From NCBI GenBank assembly GCA_014804365.1, contig JAAUZX010000019.1, positions 1-44,466 of the forward strand: a stretch of DNA of 44,466 nt, read 5' to 3'. The notes under the pieces were generated by a model, which did not search any database, was not told where the DNA came from, and was given only the letters and a program-made list of their open reading frames with translations. The first letter of the stretch is position 1, and every line of letters begins with the position of its first letter. A program made the translations under genes and the position numbers. Below, one piece after another: positions 33,577 through 42,900 of this stretch. This DNA is from Lachnospiraceae bacterium. GTDB taxonomy: Bacteria > Bacillota > Clostridia > Lachnospirales > Lachnospiraceae.

Positions 33577-33803
33577 GGCAGATTATGCGAATGGTTCTCA
33601 CGTGTCGGGCTCCGTCATATGGATTTTCTAAATATTCCGGAAAAATTGAGAGATGTGGACGTGACCGCCCGACATTCGCCATCCGGGCTCAGGTCGGGCT
33701 TTTGGGGACATCCGTGTCCCCAAATCGCTGGGTATCGAACGGAATATTAAGAAAATCTCATATTCCTGCGCAGGACACGTGAGAACCATTCGCATAATCT
33801 GCC
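33577..33803 (-). repeat. Family A palindromic element, copy c (kinase-transporter gap)
   Basis: 227 bp, opposite strand to copies a, b and d. The ends, GGCAGATTATGCGAATGGTT... and its exact complement, match each other over 29 bp, though they differ from the ends of copies a, b and d after the first eight bases. In element sense, inner left arm GGAATATGAGATTTTC is identical to copy b. Hairpin 1 is GGGGACA-CGGA-TGTCCCC and hairpin 2 is closed by GCCCGAC/GTCGGGC with an inner GCC-CGGAT-GGC. Confidence 0.9.
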
Positions 33804-33878
33804 TGCTGTAATTTATCGAAGCAGCTTTAGGATGGCGTATGTTATGAATCACAAAAACACTACTGGAGGAAAGTATTT

Positions 33879-34637
33879 ATGCTGCAAGTCAAGAACATCG
33901 AAAAATATTATGGCAATAAAAATCATGTCACGAAGGCGTTAGACCGTATTAGCTTCCATGTGGCGGAGGGTGAGTTTATCGCGATTATGGGCGCGTCCGG
34001 AAGCGGTAAGACTACACTACTCAACTGTATTTCCACTATCGACACAATAAGCGCAGGCAGTATTCTTTTAAATGGGATCGACATCTCGGGACTTGGTGAG
34101 AGTGATCTTGCACGATTTCGGCGGGAACGGCTAGGCTTTGTTTTTCAGGATTTTAATTTGTTGGACACTCTGACTGTCGAGGAGAATATCGGTCTTGCCC
34201 TCACGCTGAATCACTCAGATTCCCATACCGTACAGAATAAAGTGCAGGAAGTATCCGAAAAACTCGGTATTACAGACATCCTGGGGAAATTCCCTTATCA
34301 GGTATCAGGCGGGCAGAAGCAGCGGGCGGCGTGCGCCAGAGCGATGGTCGCAGGACAATCCCTGCTACTCGCCGACGAACCTACCGGGGCTCTGGATTCC
34401 ACAGCGTCTAAGAATTTATTGGAAATCATGACACAGATGAATCGGGAAATGGGCGCCACGATTCTTATGGTCACCCATGATGCGTATAGTGCCAGTTACG
34501 CTTCACGGGTGCTTTTTCTCAAAGACGGGAAGATTTTCAACGAACTGCTTCGGGGCGAACGGAACAGGTCGGTGTTCTATCGCGAGATCCTGAATGTCCT
34601 CGCTCTGTTGGGAGGTGATATCAGTGACGTTATCTAA
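33879..34637 (+). CDS. BceA-like ABC transporter ATP-binding protein
   Basis: 252 residues. Walker A is GASGSGKTT (38-46), the signature VSGGQKQR (142-149), Walker B LLLADEPTGALDS and the H-loop MVTHDAYSASYASR. The C-terminal tail ending in FYREILNVLALLGGD is the typical BceA end. It energises the permease at 34624, whose GTG start overlaps this gene. The family confers resistance to peptide antibiotics such as bacitracin and reports flux to the kinase. GGAGG precedes the start by 9 nt. Confidence 0.95.
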   Translation: MLQVKNIEKYYGNKNHVTKALDRISFHVAEGEFIAIMGASGSGKTTLLNCISTIDTISAGSILLNGIDISGLGESDLARFRRERLGFVFQDFNLLDTLTVEENIGLALTLNHSDSHTVQNKVQEVSEKLGITDILGKFPYQVSGGQKQRAACARAMVAGQSLLLADEPTGALDSTASKNLLEIMTQMNREMGATILMVTHDAYSASYASRVLFLKDGKIFNELLRGERNRSVFYREILNVLALLGGDISDVI

Positions 34638-36573
34638 ACTATCCCTAAGAAACGCTAAGCGACAGGCGAAAGATTACCTTGTCTATTTCGTCACCATTGT
34701 CATGGCGGCGGCTTTGATCTATGCCTTCAACGGCCTTGTTTTCTCCAAAGAAGTTCTGGAACTGTCCACCCACATGTCCAGTCTGCCGGCAGCTATTGTC
34801 TTCGCAAGTATTGTCGTTGTGTGCATCATCGGTTGGCTGGTTCACTACACCACCGGATTTATGCTTACAAAGCGAAGCCGCGAACTGGGAACCTACATCC
34901 TGATCGGACTTGAATCAAGGCAGGTGACCCGCCTTTTTCTGATGGAAAATCTGACCATCGGCGGCGCTGCCCTTGTGCTCGGGACTCTTCTGGGCAATCT
35001 TCTGTTTCAGGTATTGCGCGCCATCGTGCTGACATTATTCGGCATGCCCTATCACTTCGGGTTTTCCTTTTCTCTGCAGGCACTGGGACTGACACTCTTA
35101 TACTTTGCGCTGATTTACCTTTTCGCCCAGATTAAAAGCCGGCTGCGCATCCGCTCCATGAAGATTTATGACCTCATCTATTATGAAAAAATAAACGAGG
35201 AAGAAATCATTCAGAAAAGCGGCAGACGCCGGAGAACTTTTGTGATCTCCATCGTGTTTGGTATAATCGGCACATTACTGATCATGATTGGTCAGGCGCC
35301 TCCGGCGTTCATCGGAGCAGCCTGCATCATTGTATTCCTCTTTGGATTTTTTATCAGCTTTTCCTCCGGCGTTCCGGCGTACTTTGAAAGCCGTCCGGCA
35401 AAAAAATATAACAGGCAGACGTTACTTGTCTTCCGGACACTCTCGGCAAAACTTGCAACCATGGGCGTCATCATGGCAACGATCTCCCTATTATTCACTG
35501 CCGTGCTGATCAGTCAGGGGATGGGATTGGTCTTTAGCAGTATCTTCCATAACCGCGAGGCGCAGAGCTGCAGTTTTGATCTTTACATTGCAAGTTATGA
35601 CACCAATGTCAACTTAAGTGAATGTTTGGACTTTGTCCATACGAATATTCCGGTTACTTGTGAACTGCAATATCCGGTTTACCTGACAGAAGATTCTCCG
35701 ATCACGGATTACCTTGAATCCAATGCCCGCTATTACCGGTATTATCCGAAAGACACCATGATGAAATACAGCGACTATACCGCCCTCAGGGCAATGCTCG
35801 GTTATCCGGAAGCCTCCTTAGAGCCCGGAAAATATCTGCTTCATTGCGCACCGTACTTAAAAGAATTACTGGAAGATTACGACACGAATGTCATATTGGA
35901 CGAAGTGGAGCTGACACGGGGTAATATCTATACGGAAAACTTCAATCAACGCCTGTACCTAAGCGGCAATGGTTTCGAGTTCCTTTTAGTCGTGCCCGAT
36001 GAGTTACTGGAAAAATGTTCTGTCGGCAGCATTAACTATGCCGCAATGACGGCTGTGCCTGTAAGCGAGGAACATTTCATTTTTCTGGATAACCAGCTTA
36101 ACCGAAACACAGAACCGTTATCGGAAGATTATATAGCCGTATACACAAAAGCACAAGCCGAGTCAGATGCTGCCTTCGGCATAACAATTTTCGTTCTTCC
36201 CTTGTATTACCTTGCTCTGATCCTGACCATGACCACCATCACGATCCTCACCATACATCAGCTCAGTGAGATCAACCGTTACCGGCAGCAGTTTGATTTG
36301 CTTCGCAAACTCGGTATGGAAAAACGTGAGATGGTTGGGACGCTCCGGACGCAGTTTGCCATTTATTACGCCATGCCCGCCATACCGCCGCTTTTTATTA
36401 CAATCCCCTTTATCCTGCATATGGGAAAGGAAGTGGATCCGGGCATTCTGATAGGCGCCAGCCACCCGGTCGTAATTCTCGGGATTACTTTAGGACTGTT
36501 TTTCCTGATCTATGCGATCTATATTCTGCTGGCATATACCGGTTTGAAGCGCAATGTACTGCCTTATGCATAA
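34624..36573 (+). CDS. BceB-like ABC transporter permease
   Basis: 649 residues from a GTG start at 34624 that has GGGAGG 8 nt upstream and overlaps the ATPase gene by 14 nt. The layout is that of BceB: one FtsX-like helix set at the N-terminus (helices near 20-40, 55-75, 105-130, 140-165, then 200-250 and 280-310), a large extracellular domain of about 200 residues (about 320-520), and three C-terminal helices. RNAKRQAKDYLVYFVTI is the characteristic opening. It recognises the peptide or its lipid-linked target and signals to the BceS-like kinase. Confidence 0.93.
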   Translation: MTLSKLSLRNAKRQAKDYLVYFVTIVMAAALIYAFNGLVFSKEVLELSTHMSSLPAAIVFASIVVVCIIGWLVHYTTGFMLTKRSRELGTYILIGLESRQVTRLFLMENLTIGGAALVLGTLLGNLLFQVLRAIVLTLFGMPYHFGFSFSLQALGLTLLYFALIYLFAQIKSRLRIRSMKIYDLIYYEKINEEEIIQKSGRRRRTFVISIVFGIIGTLLIMIGQAPPAFIGAACIIVFLFGFFISFSSGVPAYFESRPAKKYNRQTLLVFRTLSAKLATMGVIMATISLLFTAVLISQGMGLVFSSIFHNREAQSCSFDLYIASYDTNVNLSECLDFVHTNIPVTCELQYPVYLTEDSPITDYLESNARYYRYYPKDTMMKYSDYTALRAMLGYPEASLEPGKYLLHCAPYLKELLEDYDTNVILDEVELTRGNIYTENFNQRLYLSGNGFEFLLVVPDELLEKCSVGSINYAAMTAVPVSEEHFIFLDNQLNRNTEPLSEDYIAVYTKAQAESDAAFGITIFVLPLYYLALILTMTTITILTIHQLSEINRYRQQFDLLRKLGMEKREMVGTLRTQFAIYYAMPAIPPLFITIPFILHMGKEVDPGILIGASHPVVILGITLGLFFLIYAIYILLAYTGLKRNVLPYA

Positions 36574-36627
36574 ACCCGTACTCCCCCACATAAAATGATA
36601 AAAAAAGAATTTCTATGGGGATATTGT

Positions 36628-37095
36628 ATGAGTTCCAAAACCAAAATCGTTGTGCTTCATGTAAAAGAGTTAATATATACCGGAATCTTCGCTGTTCTCG
36701 GTATCTTATTCATTGTACTGCTCATTATCATGTTCCTGCCGAAAGAGGAAAAAAGAGCGACAATGTCTACCGTGACACAGACCACCTCCAACACCTACAT
36801 ACCCGGTGTATACACGACCTCTCTGATTCTGAATGACAACATCGTAGAAATTGAGGTGACCGTAGACGAAAAGAATATTAATTCCATACGGCTCATCAAT
36901 CTGGATGAGGCTGTGACTACCATGTACCCTCTGATTCAGCCATCTTTCGAGGATCTTGCCAATCAGATCATCGTGAACCAGAGCCTTGACGGTATCACCT
37001 ATCCGGATGACAGCAAGTACACCTCCATGATCCTGCTTGATGCCATCACTGCTTCTCTGGAAAAGGCGTTGGAGAATGAGGGGGATGGAGAATAA
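36628..37095 (+). CDS. Membrane-anchored protein with FMN_bind-like domain
   Basis: 155 residues. A short basic start, then one membrane helix (about 14-36), then an extracytoplasmic domain opening with YIPGVYTTSLILNDNIVEIEV and ending with DDSKYTSMILLDAITASLEKAL. The GVYT...DN..EVEVTVD beginning and the D-x-x-x-YTS-x-xxxxA end resemble FMN_bind domains, whose SGAT-x-T motif carries covalent FMN in NqrC/RnfG. Here the motif is reduced to SKYTS, so flavin attachment is uncertain. It lies 55 bp downstream of the BceB-like gene on the same strand and probably belongs to that module. Confidence 0.7.
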   Translation: MSSKTKIVVLHVKELIYTGIFAVLGILFIVLLIIMFLPKEEKRATMSTVTQTTSNTYIPGVYTTSLILNDNIVEIEVTVDEKNINSIRLINLDEAVTTMYPLIQPSFEDLANQIIVNQSLDGITYPDDSKYTSMILLDAITASLEKALENEGDGE

Positions 37096-37113
37096 TGTTA
37101 TTTATTTAACGCC

Positions 37114-39024
37114 CTACAACTCCTCCACCTGCTTCAGCCAGATATCGGCACAGGCATCGGACGGCATGCGCAAATCTCCGCGGGGAGAGACCGCCACGCT
37201 TCCCACCTTGGGGCCGTCCGGCAGACAGGAACGTTTAAATTGCTGCGTAAAGAATCTCTTATAAAAGGTTTTGAGCCACTTTAATATGACACTCTTGTCA
37301 TATATATCTTTGAAGGATTGACAGGCGATCCGGTATATTTTAGCCGGCTCAAAACCGCATCGCAGCATATAATAAAGGAAAAAGTCATGAAGTTCATAAG
37401 GTCCCACCAGATCCTCGGTCTTCTGTGAGATCACACCGTCTACCGGCGGCAGAAGTTCCGGACTGACAGGCGTGTCAAGTACATCCAGAAGAATCGCCTG
37501 TAATTCTTCATTGCTGCAGGTATCCGCATAATACCGTACCAGATGACGCACCAGCGTCTTCGGCACGCCGGCGTTTACCCCATACATGGACATGTGGTCG
37601 CCGTTGTAAGTCGCCCAGCCAAGCGCCAGTTCCGACATATCACCTGTTCCGATAACCATACCATTCGTGCGGTTGGCAATATCCATCAGAATCTGCGTGC
37701 GCTCTCTGGCCTGTCCGTTTTCATACGTCACATCATGATTCTCCATATCCTGTCCGATATCCCTGAAATGCACGGTTACCGCCTCTTTAATATCAACTTC
37801 TTCCAAAACCGCTCCGAGAGTCCGCGCCAGCTTACATGCATTGTCATAAGTTCTGTCCGTAGTACCGAAACACGGCATCGTCACCGCCGTGATCTGCTCT
37901 CTCTTAAGCCCCAGCATGTCAAAAGCACGCACCGTCACTAGAAGCGCCAGTGTAGAATCCAGTCCGCCGGAGACTCCGATCACCGCCGACTGACACCCCG
38001 TATGTTCATAACGTTTCTTAAGTCCGTAAGACTGAATCGAAAGGATCTCCTCACATCGTTTGTCACGTTCATTCTGATTCGCAGGCACGAAAGGCTGTGC
38101 GCCGAATGTACGCACAAGTGCAGTCTCTTCCTCTTCCATATGGACCGGCAGCACCAAATATTGCTCTCGTCTCTCCGGCACATAAGTAGACATCCTCCGC
38201 CTCTCATGCCGCAGTCTGTGAATGTCGATATCCGCATAAATATTTTCCGGTGTAAACCGTTTCGCCTGCGCAAGAATCGTCCCGTTCTCCGCAATCATAT
38301 TGTGTCCGCCGAATACCAAATCCTGCGTGGATTCCCCTTCTCCTGCGGAAGAATAGATATAACCTGCAATCTGCTTGGCACTGGAAGATTTCACCAGCAT
38401 TTCTCTATATTCGTCTTTACCGACCGTCTCATTGGATGCAGACAGATTCACCAGCACAGTAGCGCCCGCCAGCGCGTGCAGCGTACCCGGTGAAAGCGGT
38501 GCCCAGATATCCTCGCAGATCTCGCATCCTACTGTCAGTCCGCTTATGGCATCAACCTCGAATAAGATATTTGTTCCGAAGGGTACTTCTTCTCCTTCAT
38601 AAAGATAAGTCTCCGGCACCTCATTTCCTGCCGCAAAATGCCTCGCCTCATAAAACTCCGCATAGGACGGAATATGTTTCTTGGGAATAAAAGCAAGCAC
38701 CTCGCCGTTTTGCAATACTGCTGCCACATTGTAGAGCTTACTGTCTTTTTCCAACGGAAGTCCCACAAACACCAGCGCATCGCTGCCCTCTGTGGCACCC
38801 GCTGCTATATTCAGGGCCTCTTTAGCCTGCGTCAGCAATAGCTCCTGCAAAAAAAGATCACCACAGGTATAGCCCGTAAGACACAGTTCCGGAAAAACAA
38901 TGATTTTCGCGCCGTTCGTACAGGCTTCCTCGATTCCTTTACATACTTCCTTCGCATTATATTCCGGATCAGCTACCCTGATCTTGGGAGTCATGGCTGC
39001 TACTTTGATAAAACCGTGTTTCAT
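37114..39024 (-). CDS. nadE: Glutamine-dependent NAD+ synthetase
   Basis: 636 residues in two parts. N-terminal nitrilase-like glutaminase (about 1-280) has the Glu-Lys-Cys triad: E in VFPELCLTGY, K in FIPKKHIPSY and C in GCEICEDIW. C-terminal synthetase (about 320-600) has the PP-loop GVSGGLDSTLALL and DMSELALGWATY. It amidates nicotinic acid adenine dinucleotide to NAD+ with ammonia taken from glutamine. AAAGGCGG lies 7 nt before the start, and a TATAAT -10-like hexamer is at 39072-39077. It converges on the FMN_bind-like gene with 18 bp between. Confidence 0.97.
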   Translation of the reverse strand: MKHGFIKVAAMTPKIRVADPEYNAKEVCKGIEEACTNGAKIIVFPELCLTGYTCGDLFLQELLLTQAKEALNIAAGATEGSDALVFVGLPLEKDSKLYNVAAVLQNGEVLAFIPKKHIPSYAEFYEARHFAAGNEVPETYLYEGEEVPFGTNILFEVDAISGLTVGCEICEDIWAPLSPGTLHALAGATVLVNLSASNETVGKDEYREMLVKSSSAKQIAGYIYSSAGEGESTQDLVFGGHNMIAENGTILAQAKRFTPENIYADIDIHRLRHERRRMSTYVPERREQYLVLPVHMEEEETALVRTFGAQPFVPANQNERDKRCEEILSIQSYGLKKRYEHTGCQSAVIGVSGGLDSTLALLVTVRAFDMLGLKREQITAVTMPCFGTTDRTYDNACKLARTLGAVLEEVDIKEAVTVHFRDIGQDMENHDVTYENGQARERTQILMDIANRTNGMVIGTGDMSELALGWATYNGDHMSMYGVNAGVPKTLVRHLVRYYADTCSNEELQAILLDVLDTPVSPELLPPVDGVISQKTEDLVGPYELHDFFLYYMLRCGFEPAKIYRIACQSFKDIYDKSVILKWLKTFYKRFFTQQFKRSCLPDGPKVGSVAVSPRGDLRMPSDACADIWLKQVEEL

Positions 39025-39131
39025 ATGGGTTCCGCCTTTCTGTCAATGAAAATGTGCTTTTACACATATTTATTATAGACAAATTTGCATGTCGTATGCT
39101 TTGTATCTGCATTACAAAAACTACTTTCTTC

Positions 39132-39554
39132 TCATGATTGTTCTTTTCCGTCTAAAATCTCAAGCATCTGCCGTGCAGTTACTATAAAGGGCTCTGCAGG
39201 GAAATGCTTCAGATTGCCGGTCACTAAATAGGCAGCATCGTTACGTTTTTCCATAACCACTTCATAAAACGGCAGATCCTTCATATCCGGTAAAATTATT
39301 CCTGTGGCTGCCGGTTCCAGCAAAACACCATATTTTTCTATTGCCATCAAAAGATATCGTACCATTTCCGGTTCAAAATTAAACTTTTTTCTTCCTAGCA
39401 CCTCTCGATACTCACGCATAATCTCGCCACTGTATACCGGAATAATCTCTCCGCCAATCAATCTTCCCATAAGCCGCACTGTAGCAGCATTCGGCTGATT
39501 AGAAAGTAAGGCGGAAACAAGCACGTTTGTATCAATGACTGCGTAACATATCAT
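39132..39554 (-). CDS. PIN-domain toxin (COG1569 type)
   Basis: 140 residues. The acidic PIN residues are visible: D in VIDTNVLVSALLS, E in IMREYREVL, D in PDMKDLPFYEVV and D in KRNDAAYLVTGNLKHF. Members are Mg-dependent ribonucleases, usually toxins that cut tRNA or mRNA and are neutralised by a partner. The start overlaps the antitoxin stop (ATGA), giving strict coupling with the RelB/DinJ-like gene. Confidence 0.9.
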   Translation of the reverse strand: MICYAVIDTNVLVSALLSNQPNAATVRLMGRLIGGEIIPVYSGEIMREYREVLGRKKFNFEPEMVRYLLMAIEKYGVLLEPAATGIILPDMKDLPFYEVVMEKRNDAAYLVTGNLKHFPAEPFIVTARQMLEILDGKEQS

Positions 39555-39856
39555 TCCGCCTCCTCCTCATCGTATCGTGCCTTGCGGATTTCTTCATTTA
39601 TTTCCTCTAGGCTCATTCCCTCCGGAAAGTTTTTTTCTGACTGCAATCTAAGTTCCATAAATGCCTGCATAGCCTTTTCTCGTGTTATCTCTGGTTCAGG
39701 AGAAACTATCTCGAATGGAATTTTGCGTTCACGAACCACAGCTCTTGCAAATACATTGATTGCGGTTGATGCGGTCATGCCGAAATCAGAACATAAAGTA
39801 TCAAATTGCCTCTTCAAGGTTTCATCCATACGTACACTAAATGTTGCTTGTGCCAT
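39551..39856 (-). CDS. RelB/DinJ-like antitoxin
   Basis: 101 residues. The N-terminal ribbon-helix-helix, ATFSVRMDETLKRQFDTLCSDFGMTASTAINVF (core FSVRMDETLKRQFDTLC), is the DNA-binding and dimerisation part, and the acidic C-terminus should wrap the toxin. The start at 39856 has AAGGAGG 8 nt upstream. RelB-type antitoxins usually pair with RelE-type toxins; pairing with a PIN toxin is a known alternative in this COG1569 group. It likely represses its own promoter at 39879-39907. Confidence 0.9.
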   Translation of the reverse strand: MAQATFSVRMDETLKRQFDTLCSDFGMTASTAINVFARAVVRERKIPFEIVSPEPEITREKAMQAFMELRLQSEKNFPEGMSLEEINEEIRKARYDEEEAE

Positions 39857-39878
39857 ATCACGCACCTCCTTTATTACT

Positions 39879-39907
39879 ATAATACACGTTTCGGTGTCTA
39901 AACACAA
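39879..39907 (-). promoter_or_regulatory. Toxin-antitoxin promoter with candidate operator
   Basis: Minus strand TTGTGT (39902-39907), 17-bp spacer, TATTAT (39879-39884). GTGTTTAGACAC (39894-39905), a near-perfect 12-bp palindrome, overlaps the -35 and spacer and is a likely antitoxin binding site. Confidence 0.6.
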
Positions 39908-39942
39908 CATTCTGCACCTATTGTGTTCGTTTTTAGTGTTTG

Positions 39943-42900
39943 CTATTTGTACAAAACATAATCCTGCATCTCTTTCATAAACCCGGCTTTTCCCAAAGCC
40001 TCCGCCACCGTATCGTCATACTCCTTCACAACGATCCGCTTCACCGCCGGAAAAATACTGCCCCGCTTAAATTCTTCCGCAAAAAGCTTGAAACATTCCT
40101 CCAGCATTTTCTCCGGCAGGTCTGTCTCCAATATCCGCAGCACTTTTCCCTGTCTCTCCATCACCGCAACGGGTTTGCCGCCCAAGCATGCTACCGCAGT
40201 TCCCGGCACATTAATAAAATTTTTACCTTCCTGATGGGGCAGTATCTTCCCCCAGCACTGCGCCGGATCGACCGCACTTACCCAAGCAAGCTTTTTCTCC
40301 GGATTATGCAGCTGCCGAATCACACCCTCGTAATCTTTTCCACGGATAAACTGTGCGCCTGATAATTCTTTCACAAAATATCCTCTTCGCGCCTGACCGG
40401 TATACTCCCAAATACGCAGCACTGATAAAGCTTCCTGCCATGACAGACCGCAGGCAGAAGCGGTCTCTTTACACAGGATCGGACTATAGTCAAAGCAAGC
40501 CTCCAGCTTCTCTTCAATGGTTTTCTCCTGAATAGGTCTCACGATATCCCATCTTCCTGCACTTAATGCTTTGACCCGCGTACTTACCCGCTGCCTTGCG
40601 GTGGCTTTTTTGGTCTTTTCCTGATCCAGCCATTGCCGCACAGGAAGATAACTGTCCGCATAGACCAACCCTTTTTCCATAAGAGATAATAGCGTATCAT
40701 GGGGCGATTCGCCGGGAAGCAGACCATTCAGGGACTGCATGAAACAGGCACCGCGCTTTATGATTGCATCATAAATAATTCTCTCTTTCTCCGTAAGTTC
40801 TTTAATCGTTATCCGATCACCTGTCTCTGCCTTGGTCCGACTGTCGTCTCCGGTCTCCGTCGGGCTGTCTACTTCACTCCCTGTCCGGTTTTCCACACTT
40901 CCGCTTATGTCCGCATCCCAGTCAATATCCGCCTGATAATCAAACCGCAGTCCGCCCTTTTCTTCCATATGCCAGAACAATTCTCCCTGTGCAAGAAAAG
41001 TATCTAACATGGACTCCCTGTAATTTCTGACCCGTCTCGGCAATACGATCTTTTCCCAATAGACTGCGGGAAGTGTCATACCGGTATATTGCCGCAGCGT
41101 ATTGCGCAGACATTCCTCCGCCGGTGCGCCCGACTCTGTTCGGAAAAGCATAAGCGCTGCATAATTCTCCCCCGGACAGGTCTGTATCTCTTCCCGTCTG
41201 TTTTTCAGCGTGCGGACTCTGGCGCGGCTGTATAATTTGGCATGATAATATCTGCCATCCTGTCTGACAGCGTCCTCCCTGCGGCATAATTCTTCCAAAA
41301 CGTCCTCCGCTATGCCCATAGACCATCCGTAGCGCGCTGCTGTCTGTGCTGCATCTGCGGCACCTCTATAGCGAAGCATACGCCTTACGATGTGAATCCG
41401 TTCTTCTTGGCCTTGTATTTCCTTTTGTTGTCCTGTCTCCTGTCGGATCACGGTCTGTTGGTTCGCTGATTCCTGCTTGCCTGCTGCTTCCTGCTCTTCC
41501 CCCAGCGCCGCAGCATACTCTTCTTCCTGCTCCGCCGCGATCCACAATCCCTGCTCCAGATACAGGACTCTGCCTTCCTGTGCCAGACTTTCCAGCCACT
41601 CCACCGGAATATCCAATTCTCCCGCTGCCAGATCACCCTCTGTCATCAGCAGAGAATGCAGTTGTCTCTCGTCCTGCGGAAGCCTGTTTCGCTCCTGCAC
41701 CTCCATCAGTTCCTGACTGCCCGGCTGTATCAGGTGCTTTTCTTTCTTTAAAGCCTCTTCCACCGCCCCGTGGATGCCGCGCGGTGTAGGCGCATAGTCA
41801 TACATTGCCGCCGCTTCCTGACTCCATTGCAGCGGAAGCGACATGGGCGACGGAATATCCGTATAGATCTCTCTAACCGCAACCGCGCCGCAGCGAATAT
41901 CATACAAAAGCTCCTGCACACCTTTGGCATCCCACAGCTCCTGCATACATTCCCGCCTGGTCTCCCGAATCAAAGGGTGCTCCTGCCTGCGCACTACCTG
42001 CTCCAACATTTCCGCGCTTTTAAGCCGCTGCATCCAGAGCGGCTGGCGGCCGCTTTTACGAACCCCCATCAGCAGAGCGCGCCCGCTGTTATACCGGAAT
42101 GCCATATTGAAAAGAGGTGTTGCGGGCAGCATGATCTCCAACTTCCGCATACAGGAATCCGCATCGATCTGCTGCAAAAGTCCTTCCGGAAGATTCTGAT
42201 TTCCATAGGAATACAGCAGGAATCCGTCCTCCTCATCCACGCTCCCGATCTCCATTTCCATCTGCTCCCTCGCCGTCTGTGCTGCAAGAAGAGACAGCGG
42301 CGCATTGATCCGCCTGCCGAATACCGAATGCACCATCACCTGACTGTTTCCCGCCGAATCTTTAAAATGCTCCACCAGAATCGTTTTATGATCCGGCAGG
42401 CTTCCTGTCGACTTGATCTGACGCTCCAGATAACCGCATGCCAATTTGGAGGCTGCTTCATTCAGTCCCAGATCTTCCAATGCCTCTGCCAGTTTTCCGT
42501 CCTCATAAGCCTGCTGCAGAGAATGATAGATTCTGCCGAACGCCTCTCCCGTCCGTTTATCCCTTCCCTTAATCTCTCCATGCCAAAAAGGAAGCCTCGC
42601 GCCTTCCGTATGAGTCTGTGTCACCGTCACGGTATCACGGCTGATATTCACAACCTTCCACGCAAAGGAGCCAAGGATAAATCGGTCACCCTTCTGGGAT
42701 TCATATACGAATTCCTCATCCACTTCCCCCAGTTTCACACCCTCCTGCGTTTTCACGGCATAGTACCCTTTATCGGGAATCGTGCCTCCTGCTGAGACGG
42801 CTAACATCCGGCTGTAACCGTCTCCCTCCACTCTTTCATGAATCCGGTCGTACAAGATCCTCGGACGCACCGGAATATCCTTCTCATGTTCATAATCTCC

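Noticed and set aside
33585-33782. Open frame of 65 codons on the plus strand between the kinase and BceA-like genes
   Set aside because: It is contained in family A copy c, with no Shine-Dalgarno and no known domain.
41346-42795. Long plus-strand frames (up to 341 codons) opposite the Lhr gene
   Set aside because: Shadow frames of a G/C-biased gene on the other strand; composition is His/Arg/Leu-rich without domains or start signals.
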